Assembly (NCBI RefSeq): GCF_003751305.1
Contig: NZ_RJKV01000002.1
Span: 1,240,001-1,304,000, forward strand
Direction: 5' to 3'
Origin: Stenotrophomonas rhizophila
GTDB lineage: Bacteria; Pseudomonadota; Gammaproteobacteria; Xanthomonadales; Xanthomonadaceae
DNA: 64,000 nucleotides
The translations under genes were made by a program, and so were the position numbers. Below, one piece after another: positions 19,499 through 27,512 of this stretch; positions within the stretch are counted from its first letter, which is position 1, and every line of letters starts with the position of its first letter. The notes beneath the pieces were generated by a model that was given only the letters and a program-made list of their open reading frames with translations, made no database searches and had not been told where the DNA came from.

Positions 19499-19723
19499 TC
19501 ACGCCGAGACATCCATGGCCGCCAGGTCGATCTCGGTCACCTGATCGCGCAGGCGGCGGCAGGCAGCGCGAAGCGCGATCGCCATGTCCCGGCGAGTGTC
19601 GCGGCGGTAAAAGTTCAGGCCGACGAAGTGCACCGCGCCTGTATGGTCCCGAAGGAAGAGACGATAGACAACGATTCCGGACAGTACCATCTTGGTGAAG
19701 CGATTCGACTGCTGGTTGCTCAT
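19499..19723 (-). CDS. Small hypothetical phage protein
   Basis: A 74-residue minus-strand frame (VVYRLFLRDHTGAVHFVGLN, then FYRRDTRRDMAIALRAACRR) has a plausible mixed strand/helix composition and stops three bases past the convergent gene at 19496. The opposite strand in the same interval reads poorly. No ribosome-binding site is strong and no family is recognised, so the call is tentative. Confidence 0.4.
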   Translation of the reverse strand: MSNQQSNRFTKMVLSGIVVYRLFLRDHTGAVHFVGLNFYRRDTRRDMAIALRAACRRLRDQVTEIDLAAMDVSA

Positions 19724-20029
19724 GGCGCTCGGCAGCTCGCTGACGGGCTGGCAGCCTGTATCGCAACTGCGGAACTATGGCCGCCGACGCTGCCTCAGTT
19801 CCGGATGATGTGCCTGGGAATACCGCCGTTCGACGCCGTGCGCCCAGATGCCCGCCAACAGGACGGTTTCACCAGGCTGGTCTGGCACTACCTGGAGGGG
19901 CACCGCTACCGCCTGGCGAGCGCCTAGAAGGCTGGCGAACTGCTGCCGGCGGCCTACAAACAGACAAAGGAATTCGTGATGCGCGGCGGCGAGCTGCCGG
20001 CGGCACCGGTGGCCGAGATCGCGGGCTAG
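19690..20029 (+). pseudogene. Remnant of phage replication protein P, with internal stop
   Basis: The frame reads LADGLAACIATAELWPPTLP, then QFRMMCLGIPPFDAV and VWHYLEGHRYRLASA, which is the C-terminal half of lambda P-type replication proteins (the WPPxLPxF...CLGIPP signature). A TAG at 19925-19927 interrupts it, and the same frame continues with AAYKQTKEFVMRGGELPAAP before ending at 20029. The N-terminal half is missing. Replication P loads the host helicase at the phage origin. This copy cannot be functional as written. Confidence 0.65.
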
Positions 20030-20217
20030 GGTGCGTGAGGCCGTGCTGGCGATGCGCGAGAAGGTCGCCAAGCACATGGATGATATCGCGTGCGAGCTCA
20101 ACGTGGCGATCGCCGCGGATGAACCGGCCGCTGCTGCTGTAGAGACGCCGGAGGTGCGGCAGGCAGCCTGCGGTCGACAAGAAACTGCTGCGCCGGGCGC
20201 GTCAAGCAGGCCGCTAA

Positions 20218-20352
20218 ATGCGCGAGGCGCACAAGCCGCGCAGTGCCTTGCCGTTGTTCGAGATGGGCGAGCCCGGCCGCCTGCGGCGCAAGGAATGGGA
20301 GGCCGGCTGGGATCAGGGGTACTACGAATTGAAAATGGGAGTCGTGGCATAA
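20218..20352 (+). CDS. Small phage-type protein (44 aa)
   Basis: ATG 20218 to TAA 20352 encodes a charged peptide (MREAHKPRSALPLFEMGEPG, then RLRRKEWEAGWDQGYYELKM). The reading is protein-like and the ORF sits between the replication P and NinB remnants, where lambdoid phages carry small early genes. It may be a truncated gene. The preceding stretch 20030-20217 includes a fragment readable as EKVAKHMDDIACELNVAIAA but no complete gene. Confidence 0.4.
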   Translation: MREAHKPRSALPLFEMGEPGRLRRKEWEAGWDQGYYELKMGVVA

Positions 20353-20396
20353 CCACGCTGAAGCCGGCCGACTGGTAGGAGCGCGGCGAGGAGATG

Positions 20397-20740
20397 ATGA
20401 CCCCCAAGGAGCAGCGCATGCTCAATGCTATTTGCGTCGACCTGGCCGCGGGATCGTCCTGGCACGGCAGCGCCTGACCAAGGACGACTGGTGCCACATG
20501 GTGGCCGGCACGATGCTGGGCTGGCGCCTGATGCCGGCCGATTGACCGGGGGCAGGGCGCCCTTGGTCACACCATGCTCTGCGGATCCAGACTGAAGCTG
20601 ACGAAGGCGCTCGTGCGACGCTATCACCGTGCTCGTGCATATCAGCGACCACTCGGAAGAGCAGGGCATGCGTGCTCGGCCGGTGCGCTGGTCGGACACG
20701 GTTCTGTTGGGCTTGGGCCACAACCCGCGTGACTCTCAGG
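20397..20740 (+). pseudogene. NinB (recombination protein) remnant with frameshifts
   Basis: The first frame gives TPKEQRMLNAICVDLAAGSS followed by WHG, then shifts; a second frame continues QRLTKDDWCHMVAGTMLGWR. Together they restore the NinB pattern WHG-Q-L-x-x-D-W. After a further shift, ITVLVHISDHSEEQG and VRWSDTVLLGLGHNPRDS match the C-terminal part of such proteins. NinB (lambda Orf) helps load recombinases in phage recombination. At least two frameshifts make it a pseudogene. Its tail abuts the minus-strand membrane gene at 20736. Confidence 0.65.
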
Positions 20741-21389
20741 AGGCGGCGCGATCTACGGTGGGGTGAGCTGGCTTTCGAAAAATAAGGCTATCAAGCGCTT
20801 CTTGGGCAACCTTAATAAAAGGCAGTTGTTCCACTGCAAATTTATGCAGGAATGCGAAATCATCCGCTTGAAATGCACTGAGAGATTTCCGCGCATCCAA
20901 GTACATATAAATGGTGTTCGCATAATGAACGGTAGCAAGGACATTGTCGGATGCCTGCAGCAGATCAAGCGCGTCTATGGGGCGATTTCGAAGTTCAAGG
21001 TAGTCAGCAAGGAAGGCGAACGCTTCGCCTGGTGTGTCACTTACATCGCCTTCGCTAAGTCCGACAAGGGCTGACTCAAACTTACTGAGTTGCGGTTTGA
21101 TAGAGATGGCAACTGCGCGTGCACGAAGTTTCTCGGACTGCCTCGCCTGTGCGAATTGGCGTGCAGCGGCTATCTTCATAGCTTCAGAATGAGCTTCGCG
21201 CTCTGCAGTCAGCTTGGCTTCTGCTTCTGTCTTTTCATTCGCGGCTTTCTTGCTCACGTACTCCTGCCTAACGAGTGCGATCGCGAAAGTTGCAAACGTA
21301 AGGCCCGCTTGAGTCCACGTTGCCCATTCGCTTTGAGTGACGCAAAACGAGCTGTAGAACCAGCTGCAATAAGTGACCGGATCAGCCAT
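20736..21389 (-). CDS. Single-helix membrane protein with coiled coil, opposite to phage early genes
   Basis: The 217-residue protein is intact and has a good ribosome-binding site (AAGGGATGTGAT before the ATG at 21389). An aromatic/Cys N-terminus (CSWFYSSFCVTQSEWATW) leads into one membrane segment (QAGLTFATFAIALV), then a charged coiled coil (KKAANEKTEAEAKLTAEREA) and a helical domain. The base composition is more AT-rich than the chromosome. It splits the NinB and DUF1364 remnants and is transcribed against them, as expected for a moron gene with its own promoter. I do not recognise the family; its layout parallels the gene at 18876. Confidence 0.72.
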   Translation of the reverse strand: MADPVTYCSWFYSSFCVTQSEWATWTQAGLTFATFAIALVRQEYVSKKAANEKTEAEAKLTAEREAHSEAMKIAAARQFAQARQSEKLRARAVAISIKPQLSKFESALVGLSEGDVSDTPGEAFAFLADYLELRNRPIDALDLLQASDNVLATVHYANTIYMYLDARKSLSAFQADDFAFLHKFAVEQLPFIKVAQEALDSLIFRKPAHPTVDRAAS

Positions 21390-21436
21390 ATCACATCCCT
21401 TGTGGTTGGTGGCGTGATTGTATGCGGGGGGCACGC

Positions 21437-21748
21437 CTGGTGCACAAGAACTATCGCGACCGGGCGTTGCTGGATCTGGTTTATCAGGTCGAGTGCACCT
21501 TCCAGATCGAGGATTGCTGACAAGGCGGTTTTGGTGAGTCCGCGCACAGCAACCAGAGCCGGCACGGCAAGGGCGGCGGCCTCAAGCCACACGACTGTTT
21601 CGTGGCCAGCGCTTGCCGAAGGTGCCATCGCGAGCTGGACTAGGGACGGCGCTTCACCCGAGAGGAGAAGGTCGAGATCTGGCTGCGCGGACACGAGCGC
21701 ACGATGCTGGCCTTGTGGCGGATGGGCCTGATCCAAGTGGCCGCATGA
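21437..21748 (+). pseudogene. DUF1364-type phage nuclease-domain protein, two internal stops
   Basis: One frame reads LVHKNYRDRALLDLVYQVEC, a TGA, then ESAHSNQSRHGKGGGLKPHD followed by CFVASACRRCHRELD, a TAG, and finally TREEKVEIWLRGHERTMLAL. The HSNQ...HGKG and CxxCH-like elements are those of the DUF1364 putative HNH nucleases found near rusA and ninB in lambdoid phages. Two in-frame stops and loss of the N-terminus make it a pseudogene. Its stop overlaps the start of rusA. Confidence 0.7.
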
Positions 21749-21951
21749 TCATCCGGATCGTGGTCTATGGCTCGCCGGCGCCGCAGGGAAGCAAGTCGTT
21801 CAAGGGGCTGGCCAAGAGAGGCCGGGCCATCCTCGCTGAGTCTTCCAAGAAGGTCCGGCCATGGCGGCAGGACGTGAAGCTGGCGGCCCAGCAGCTGCGA
21901 GCCCAGCTCGGGCTCCCGTCGCGCGCGGGCGCTGGCAGAGGCCGAGGATGA
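21745..21951 (+). pseudogene. Truncated RusA-type Holliday junction resolvase
   Basis: The ATG at 21745 overlaps the previous stop and encodes MIIRIVVYGSPAPQGSKSFK followed by VRPWRQDVKLAAQQLRAQL, the N-terminal half of RusA (the PxPQGSK element and the WRQDV helix). The frame ends after 68 codons, about half of the family length (~120), and lacks the C-terminal acidic catalytic residues. It is therefore probably non-functional. Confidence 0.7.
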
Positions 21952-21954
21952 TCT

Positions 21955-22391
21955 GAGCTTCTCCAAGGAGATGATCAGCCTCAGCCGACGCAGCATGTCC
22001 GACGCCCAGCGACGGATCCTTCGGGATCGGGAGGCTGCGGTGGTGCTGGCACGCGCAGGCCTGGCCGAAGAATATCTATCAGCACCTCTGCCGCATGGTC
22101 GACGCCGTGGTGCTGGAGCTGGCCAGCGGCAACCTCTGCCCGAACTCCAAGGGAGCCGGACTGGTGAGCGACAAGGTATGCCCTGAATGCAGAACTACCA
22201 GCATCGAGCCGATCACGGATCGCCGCCGCGCTCTGGCAATGGGGACCGATTCGTCGGCGGACACGCGACGATGGAAGCCAGTGTATGAGTGGCTGCTCGC
22301 TGAGCTGCACCAAGCTGGTGAGGTGGCGATGCGTAGGTTCTCCCGGGCGCTCAGCAATGCGGACTGGGCGGAGCAACCGCGCGCAGCGTGA
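21955..22391 (+). pseudogene. Phage zinc-motif protein of the antitermination region, frameshifted
   Basis: The first part reads SLSRRSMSDAQRRILRDREA in one frame, then near 22080 the sense passes to another frame with VDAVVLELASGNLCPNSKGA and DKVCPECRTTSIEP, followed by TRRWKPVYEWLLAELHQAG. The CPxxxG...CPEC pair resembles a DnaJ-type zinc motif in phage proteins encoded just before the late genes. One expected cysteine is serine (CPNS). I cannot name the family exactly; antitermination Q-like is a guess by position. Confidence 0.5.
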
Positions 22392-22480
22392 CGCCGGAAG
22401 ATCATCGTCTTGCAGAGGCAACGATTTCGCTTGTAAATTTCCTACCATCGCGAGGTTTGGCCGTCGGCCAACCCGGCTTG

Positions 22481-22514
22481 GAAGACCCCGCCAATTGGCA
22501 GGGTCTTCGCTTTT
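22481..22514 (+). terminator. Hairpin after the phage early region
   Basis: GAAGACCC and GGGTCTTC arms surround a CGCCAATTGGCA centre, followed by a weak T-run (CGCTTTTA). It may stop transcription from the phage remnants on the plus strand and also lies downstream of the minus-strand small gene at 22526. Confidence 0.55.
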
Positions 22515-22525
22515 ATGGCGAAAAA

Positions 22526-22711
22526 TTAGCCGCGCCATCCATTTTCGAAGGCAGTCCTACGACTTTCTTCGTGGTGGGCGTCCGCCGAAACAGTGTCCGC
22601 GAATGGCCCGTACTCGATCGCCCTGCTCTCGGTGAACGCCGTGTACCAGTAGGCACCGTTTCGGCGCTCAACATGCTCCACTGCGATGATCTTGCTGTTA
22701 TGTTTCTTCAT
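22526..22711 (-). CDS. Small hypothetical protein at the end of the prophage remnant
   Basis: The 61-residue protein begins MKKHNSKIIAVEHVERRNGA and continues YWYTAFTESRAIEYGPFAD, a compact strand-rich pattern. GAGGTG lies seven bases before the ATG, an excellent ribosome-binding site, and the frame is undamaged. I do not recognise it. The 299 bp from 22712 to 23010 hold no gene I can support; the AT-rich stretch near 22760 probably contains this gene's promoter. Confidence 0.65.
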   Translation of the reverse strand: MKKHNSKIIAVEHVERRNGAYWYTAFTESRAIEYGPFADTVSADAHHEESRRTAFENGWRG

Positions 22712-23010
22712 GTCTACACCTCATTAATACGTGGAAAGTACAGCCTGACCGTCCGGCTGTCTTTTAAACTAGTCGTTCGCAAATCAACGAGCTGCCTGGC
22801 GGGTTCAGAGAGCGCTGACGTTTGAATGGGTCGCACCCCGAGGCGCGGCGGTCGTGGAGAATGGAAACAGACGCACTACGAGTCGCTTGCGCCTGTCAGT
22901 GGCCTGTATCGACCCGGTGAGTTGTGATGCGGGCGGAATGACGCCGGGCGACTCATCGCAACAGGCGACAATGTAGGGCACGCCGCCCTGCGGCCCAGCG
23001 AACTACACGA

Positions 23011-23442
23011 GTGATCGAGATTCGCCAGGCAACGATTCAGGTCCTGCGGGCGCTCGTGGCCATCGACAGCGTCGCCGCACAGGCGCCGGAACGCGCTGAG
23101 CTGATTCGCGCGTGGATCGCGGATGCGTGCCACGTGCTCACCATCGACGCACGCGCTGCCGCGTACGGCGTACTCGACTATCACTTCTTCGGCTGCGGTT
23201 TCATCGAGATGGTGATGGTCGATCCAGCGCGCCGTCGCCAAGGGCTGGCCCGGATCCTGATCGAGCACCTGAAATCCGTCTGTGTACACCCCAAGATGTT
23301 TGCATCGACCAATCGTTCCAACACCCAGATGCAGGCGGTGCTTCTGCAGACCGGCTTCGAATCCAGCGGACACATCGACAACCTCGACCCCGATGATCCG
23401 GAGCTGGTGTTCTACTGCAGGATGACCCCGGACGAGGGTTGA
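23011..23442 (+). CDS. GNAT family N-acetyltransferase
   Basis: The 143-residue protein has the GNAT acetyl-CoA site in MVMVDPARRRQGLARILIEH (the R/Q-x-x-G-x-G/A signature) and later strand FASTNRSNTQMQAVLLQTGF, where the family packs against the cofactor. It starts at GTG 23011. The substrate is unknown. It is the first gene with normal chromosomal composition after the island, followed by a 133 bp gap in which I see nothing. Confidence 0.85.
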   Translation: MIEIRQATIQVLRALVAIDSVAAQAPERAELIRAWIADACHVLTIDARAAAYGVLDYHFFGCGFIEMVMVDPARRRQGLARILIEHLKSVCVHPKMFASTNRSNTQMQAVLLQTGFESSGHIDNLDPDDPELVFYCRMTPDEG

Positions 23443-23575
23443 GCCTTCGAGGCCGGGCGTGCCCTCGTCGATGCAGGCGACTGGATGAGCTGCCGTTTAC
23501 GCGCAGCGTCGGCTTCGCTGCGGGTCGCGTCGTGGCAAGCCAGAGGTTCGCGATCAGAAGGTTAATGCGGGTGCC

Positions 23576-24037
23576 TCAATGCCCATGCAACGGCAGCGGC
23601 CGGTCAATCACCACGTCCTTCATCACCAAGGTGGATGTGAGCCGTTGCACACCGGGCAGGGCAGAGAGGTGTTCGTCGTAGAGCTGCCGGAACGCGGCCA
23701 AGTCGCGGGTGATGACGTGCAGCAGGTAGTCCGGATCGCCGAACAGGCGCTGTGCCTGCAGCACCTGTGGCACGTCGGCGACGGCATGCTCGAAGGCATC
23801 CACCGCGCGGCGGTCGCCGTCGCGCAGGGTGATGAACACCAGGGCCGAGAACTTCAGGCCCAGGGTGGCGGGATCCAGCTCGGCGCGGTAGCCGCGGATC
23901 GCGCCGGACTGCTCCAAGGCACGTACCCGGCGGTGGCAGGGCGAGACGCTCAGGCCGACGCGCTCGGCCAGTTCGGTCACGGTGAGGCGCCCGTCTTTCT
24001 GCAGCTCGGCAAGAATCCGCTGATCAGTGATGTCCAT
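23576..24037 (-). CDS. Lrp/AsnC family transcriptional regulator
   Basis: The 153-residue protein has the N-terminal helix-turn-helix (MDITDQRILAELQKDGRLTV, then VTELAERVGLSVSPCHRRVR) and the C-terminal RAM ligand-binding domain (FSALVFITLRDGDR, QRLFGDPDYLLHVITRDLA). Lrp-type regulators respond to amino acids. It is divergent from a LysE-type exporter at 24157 with a 119 bp shared region, so control of amino-acid export is the natural inference. The start at 24037 gives the family-typical opening MDITDQ. Confidence 0.93.
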   Translation of the reverse strand: MDITDQRILAELQKDGRLTVTELAERVGLSVSPCHRRVRALEQSGAIRGYRAELDPATLGLKFSALVFITLRDGDRRAVDAFEHAVADVPQVLQAQRLFGDPDYLLHVITRDLAAFRQLYDEHLSALPGVQRLTSTLVMKDVVIDRPLPLHGH

Positions 24038-24156
24038 GCGCAAGAGTTTCCTCCTGATACGCGGCGCAGGGCAAGTATTTGGAAGCACATTCCAGAGTCG
24101 CGGGAATATTCTTCTGTCTGGCACGCAGATCGCGGCAAGACCGCCCTTTGGACCCC

Positions 24157-24774
24157 ATGCAACCCAGCGTCATCATCGCCTTCTGGGCGGTTTCGATCCT
24201 CTTCGTGCTCACCCCCGGTGCGGATTGGGCGCATGCGATCGCTGCCGGCCTGCGCGGGCGGGCGGTGGTGCCTGCCGTGGCCGGGCTCTTGTCTGGCCAT
24301 CTGCTGGCGATCGCGCTGGTCGCCGCGGGCGTCGGCGCGCTGTTCGCCCAGGCGCCTGCCGCGCTGCTCGTACTGACCGTGCTTGGCGCGCTGTACCTGC
24401 TGTGGCTGGGCATCGGGCTGCTGCGCCATCCGCCGGTGGCCGCAGCGGACGATGCGGGAGCGGTGACGGGATGGCGCCACTGGGCAGTCAAGGGCGCCTG
24501 CGTCAGCGGGCTCAATCCCAAGGTGCTGTTGTTGTTTTTGGCGCTGCTGCCCCAGTTCATTTCCGCCAGCGCGGCATGGGCGATGCCTGTGCAGATCATC
24601 GCGCTGGGCATGGTGCACCTGGTCAGCTGCGCGGCGGTCTATCTGGCCGTCGGGTATGGCGCCGGTGCCGTGCTGCGCACGCGCCCGCGTGCATCACGCG
24701 TGGTCGGCCGCGTCTCGGGCGCCGCCATGATCCTGATCGCTGTGCTGTTGCTGAGCGGAACCGGCACACTCTGA
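24157..24774 (+). CDS. LysE family amino-acid exporter
   Basis: The 205-residue inner-membrane protein has six predicted helices, starting PSVIIAFWAVSILFVLTPGA with the conserved TPGAD/GPG turn of the LysE/RhtB family, and containing GLNPKVLLLFLALLPQF, the second family motif (NPK). Such proteins export amino acids by proton antiport. The divergent Lrp-type gene is the likely regulator. The substrate cannot be assigned. The ATG at 24157 is favoured because upstream codons lack membrane character. Confidence 0.9.
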   Translation: MQPSVIIAFWAVSILFVLTPGADWAHAIAAGLRGRAVVPAVAGLLSGHLLAIALVAAGVGALFAQAPAALLVLTVLGALYLLWLGIGLLRHPPVAAADDAGAVTGWRHWAVKGACVSGLNPKVLLLFLALLPQFISASAAWAMPVQIIALGMVHLVSCAAVYLAVGYGAGAVLRTRPRASRVVGRVSGAAMILIAVLLLSGTGTL

Positions 24775-24804
24775 CCCCACGTTGTCCCCACGAGGATTCT
24801 CGGC

Positions 24805-25650
24805 ATGACCGAACAGCTCCATCCCTACGCGACGCCGGGTAGCGCCCCGGTCCCCGCACCGCGCGTGCGCATTCCGCATCTGCAGCAGATGAAGGAGCGC
24901 GGCGAAAAGTGGGCCATGCTCACTGCCTACGACATGTACACGGCGGCGATCTTCGAAGACGCTGGCATTCCGGTGCTGCTGATCGGCGACTCGGCGTCCA
25001 ACAACGTGTTCGGCAACGACTCGCTGCTGCCGGTCACGGTTGATGAGCTGATGCCGCTGGTGCGCGCGGTGAGCCGCTGCACGCGGCGGCCGCTGGTGAT
25101 CGCCGATCTGCCGTTCGGTTCCTATCAGGCCTCGCCGGAGCAGTGCTTCCACACGGCGGTGCGTTTCATGAAGGAAGGCGGGGCCCACGCAGTGAAGCTG
25201 GAGGGCGGCATCGAAATGGTGCCGCAGGTGCGCAAGCTGGTCAGCTGCGGCATCCCGGTGATGGCGCACATCGGCTTCACCCCGCAATCCGAGCACCAGC
25301 TCGGTGGCTTCCGCGTGCAGGGTCGTGGCGAGGATGGCGCACGCCTGATCGAGGAAGCGCGCGCGCTGGAGGCCGCAGGTGCCTTCGCGGTGCTGATGGA
25401 AATGGTGCCCGGCGCGGTTGCTGCAAAGATCACCGCCGCGCTGAAGATTCCGACGGTGGGCATCGGGGCCGGCAGCGACTGCGATGCACAGGTGCTGGTC
25501 TGGCAGGACATGGCGGGGCTGCGCACCGGCAAGCTGCCGCGCTTCGTGAAGCAGTACGCGGATATGCACGGCTTGCTTCAGAAGGCCGCGCGTGAGTTCG
25601 CGGAAGAGGTGGGGGCAGGCACGTTCCCCGGCCCGGAACACACGTTCTGA
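24805..25650 (+). CDS. panB: 3-methyl-2-oxobutanoate hydroxymethyltransferase
   Basis: PanB makes ketopantoate from 2-oxoisovalerate and methylenetetrahydrofolate, the first step of pantothenate synthesis. The 281 residues form the TIM barrel with the metal and substrate motifs [36 protein letters not shown] and VKLEGG, plus the catalytic-glutamate region [10 protein letters not shown]. Wording such as [12 protein letters not shown] and [14 protein letters not shown] is that of actinobacterial PanB; the usual proteobacterial form has GDSLGMTVQGH and LPFMAY instead. panC and panD are not adjacent. It may therefore be an acquired or second copy. Confidence 0.93.
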   Translation: MTEQLHPYATPGSAPVPAPRVRIPHLQQMKERGEKWAMLTAYDMYTAAIFEDAGIPVLLIGDSASNNVFGNDSLLPVTVDELMPLVRAVSRCTRRPLVIADLPFGSYQASPEQCFHTAVRFMKEGGAHAVKLEGGIEMVPQVRKLVSCGIPVMAHIGFTPQSEHQLGGFRVQGRGEDGARLIEEARALEAAGAFAVLMEMVPGAVAAKITAALKIPTVGIGAGSDCDAQVLVWQDMAGLRTGKLPRFVKQYADMHGLLQKAAREFAEEVGAGTFPGPEHTF

Positions 25651-25775
25651 TCGACGCACGTACCGCCTGAGGCGCGTGTCCACGGTATCGCCGCGCGGCG
25701 GTACCGTGTCGCCTGCGTCATCGAATCGTCATGCGGGCCACGTACCTTCGCCGCACCTGGGGGTGAGGTGGGATC

Positions 25776-26300
25776 GTGGCCGAACACGCAAAACGGCGTT
25801 TGGCGCGCATGTTTCAGGAACAGGGGCCGGTGTTGAGGGGATTCTTCACCCGCCGCGGTGCGCGTCAGGATGCCGAAGACATGGTGCAGGAGACCTATCT
25901 GCGCCTGCTGCGCGCACATGAGGATCAAGGCGAGGCGATCGCCAATCCGGAGGCATACCTGTTCACCGTCGCGCAGAATCTCGCACGTGAACAGGCCGCG
26001 CGCCGGCGCTGGTCGATGCTGCCCATCGATGATCTTGAGAACCTCACCACGCTGTTGACCGGCGAGGAAACCGTGGAGGACGCGGCCGAGCGTGAACAAC
26101 GCCGCACGCACCTGCAGACGTTGCTGGGCACCTTGCCCGAGCACACCCGCGCTGTGCTGGTGATGCAGTATCGCGATGGGCTCAGCTACAAGGAGATCGC
26201 CGAGCGGCTCGGCGTGTCCTCGCACATGGTCAAGAAGCATGTGGTGCGCGGGCTGTCCGTGTGTCGCCGTGCGCTGGCCGGTCATGCGGAGGCGTGGTGA
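25776..26300 (+). CDS. ECF sigma factor (FecI-like)
   Basis: The 174-residue protein contains region 2 (TRRGARQDAEDMVQETYLRL, the sigma-2 DAEDxVQ motif) and region 4 (LSYKEIAERLGVSSHMVKKH, the helix-turn-helix that reads the -35). No region 3 is present, so it is an ECF factor. The GTG at 25776 is the only start that includes region 2. The stop overlaps the FecR-like gene (GTGA), and a TonB receptor with an STN domain follows, so this is a FecIRA-type cell-surface signalling unit. Confidence 0.93.
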   Translation: MAEHAKRRLARMFQEQGPVLRGFFTRRGARQDAEDMVQETYLRLLRAHEDQGEAIANPEAYLFTVAQNLAREQAARRRWSMLPIDDLENLTTLLTGEETVEDAAEREQRRTHLQTLLGTLPEHTRAVLVMQYRDGLSYKEIAERLGVSSHMVKKHVVRGLSVCRRALAGHAEAW

Positions 26301-27352
26301 GCGAGATGCCCGCCCCACGCCCGTCCCTCGCCAACGAGGCCGCGCACTGGCATGCGCTGCAGCGCCAGGGCGGGGTGACCCCCGAGCAGCAACGCCAGTT
26401 CATGAAGTGGCTGGTGACCTCACCGGCGCATCTGCGCGAGTACATTACGGTCAGCCGGGTTGCCAGCGAGCTCAGCGATGCGCTGCGCGGCATGGCGGTG
26501 GACCTGGATGCGCTGATCGCTGCAGGGCCACCGGCAGCCGACGACAACGTGGTGGCGCTGCCGGTGCGGCGGCGACCTCCGCCGCCCGTGGCATCGCGCG
26601 CATCACGCCGCCACCTGCCGGGTATCGCTGCCGCTGCCGCGTTGCTGCTGGGTATAGGGGTTGTCGGCCACCTGGCCTGGCCACAGACACGTCACTACGT
26701 GGCGGCGCACGGCGCGCCGCGCAGCTTCGCGCTGCCCGATCACACCGTGGTGCATCTGAACGCGGAAAGTGAACTGTCGATCCGCTTCACCTTGTTGAGC
26801 CGCCGCGTGGAGCTGTCGCGCGGGCAGGCGAGCTTTGTGGTGGCCGAGGAACGCCGTCCCTTTGCCGTGCATGCGGCCGGTCTGGAGGTGCGCGATATAG
26901 GCACGACGTTCGACGTGTCGCTGCGGCGCGAGCAGGCGCGGATCGAGGTGGCCGAGGGCAGCGTGCAGATCCGCGGCGACTCGGGCCAGGGCCGGCTGCT
27001 CGCCGATCTTCGCGCAGGCCAGAGTGCCCACATCGACTACCACGATCAGACCGTCAGCCTCCGCCAGCAGCACACCGACACGATGACCGCGTGGTGGCGA
27101 CGACGCGTCGTGTTCCAGGACGAACCGCTGCGCGAGGTGGCCGAGCAGTTCAACCGGCTCAACCGCGTGCGCCTTAAGGTGGATGACGATGTCGCCGGGG
27201 CACTGCGACTGACCGGCAACCTGCGTGGCGACGATCTTGCATCGCTTCGCACCTTCCTCGATGAGCAGCCATCGCTGCGCACACGCGTGGTCGACAAGCA
27301 GATCCACGTGAGCAGCCGATCGGCGGCGGAAACCAGCGCGGAACAACAGTAA
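26297..27352 (+). CDS. FecR-like anti-sigma factor
   Basis: The 351-residue protein has an N-terminal cytoplasmic domain with W-rich DUF4880-type pattern (NEAAHWHALQRQGGVTPEQQ), one membrane helix at about 107-127 (GIAAAAALLLGIGVVGHLAW), then the periplasmic FecR domain (RSFALPDHTVVHLNAESELS; VRDIGTTFDVSLRREQ) and a DUF4974/STN-like end (VFQDEPLREVAEQFNRLNRV). It would hold the sigma factor inactive until the receptor's STN domain signals. The GTG at 26297 overlaps the sigma stop; an ATG three codons later is also possible. Confidence 0.92.
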   Translation: MSEMPAPRPSLANEAAHWHALQRQGGVTPEQQRQFMKWLVTSPAHLREYITVSRVASELSDALRGMAVDLDALIAAGPPAADDNVVALPVRRRPPPPVASRASRRHLPGIAAAAALLLGIGVVGHLAWPQTRHYVAAHGAPRSFALPDHTVVHLNAESELSIRFTLLSRRVELSRGQASFVVAEERRPFAVHAAGLEVRDIGTTFDVSLRREQARIEVAEGSVQIRGDSGQGRLLADLRAGQSAHIDYHDQTVSLRQQHTDTMTAWWRRRVVFQDEPLREVAEQFNRLNRVRLKVDDDVAGALRLTGNLRGDDLASLRTFLDEQPSLRTRVVDKQIHVSSRSAAETSAEQQ

Positions 27353-27512
27353 TTGCGCTATCCGCGGCTCATCGCGCGGCGCACGCCGAACGGCTGTCAA
27401 AAAAAATTCATCGAAATACCGGTGCCCGATCCTCGCCCTGCGCCCTCGTAGTCCAGGCAAGCGCGAACGATTCCGTCTCGCGACGCTCATACCACCCCAC
27501 TGGACTTCTACG

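Larger units (their letters stand above)
17424..22711. mobile_element. Decayed lambdoid prophage early region
   Basis: Integrase and excisionase on the minus strand are followed by plus-strand remnants in lambdoid order: replication P, NinB, DUF1364-type nuclease, RusA and a zinc-motif protein of the antitermination region. Most carry stops or frameshifts. No head, tail or lysis genes are present, and the window returns to ordinary chromosomal genes at 23011. The outer limits are uncertain; the element may begin at tRNA-Pro (14210) and include the methyltransferase/DGQHR cassette. I found no repeat of the tRNA-Pro 3' end at the far side. Confidence 0.8.

Noticed and set aside
19493..19927. 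A 144-codon TTG-started frame as an intact gene
   Set aside because: Only its second half resembles a protein (replication P); the first half lies on the wrong strand of another plausible frame, and the same sense continues past the stop.
22388..22825. A 145-codon plus-strand frame at the end of the remnant
   Set aside because: It crosses a terminator-like hairpin and lies antisense to a better small gene with a strong ribosome-binding site.
14211..23010. Direct repeat of the tRNA-Pro 3' end as attR
   Set aside because: I looked for GGTTCAAATCC and GTCCCGACCA on both strands by eye and found none; a short core could have been missed.
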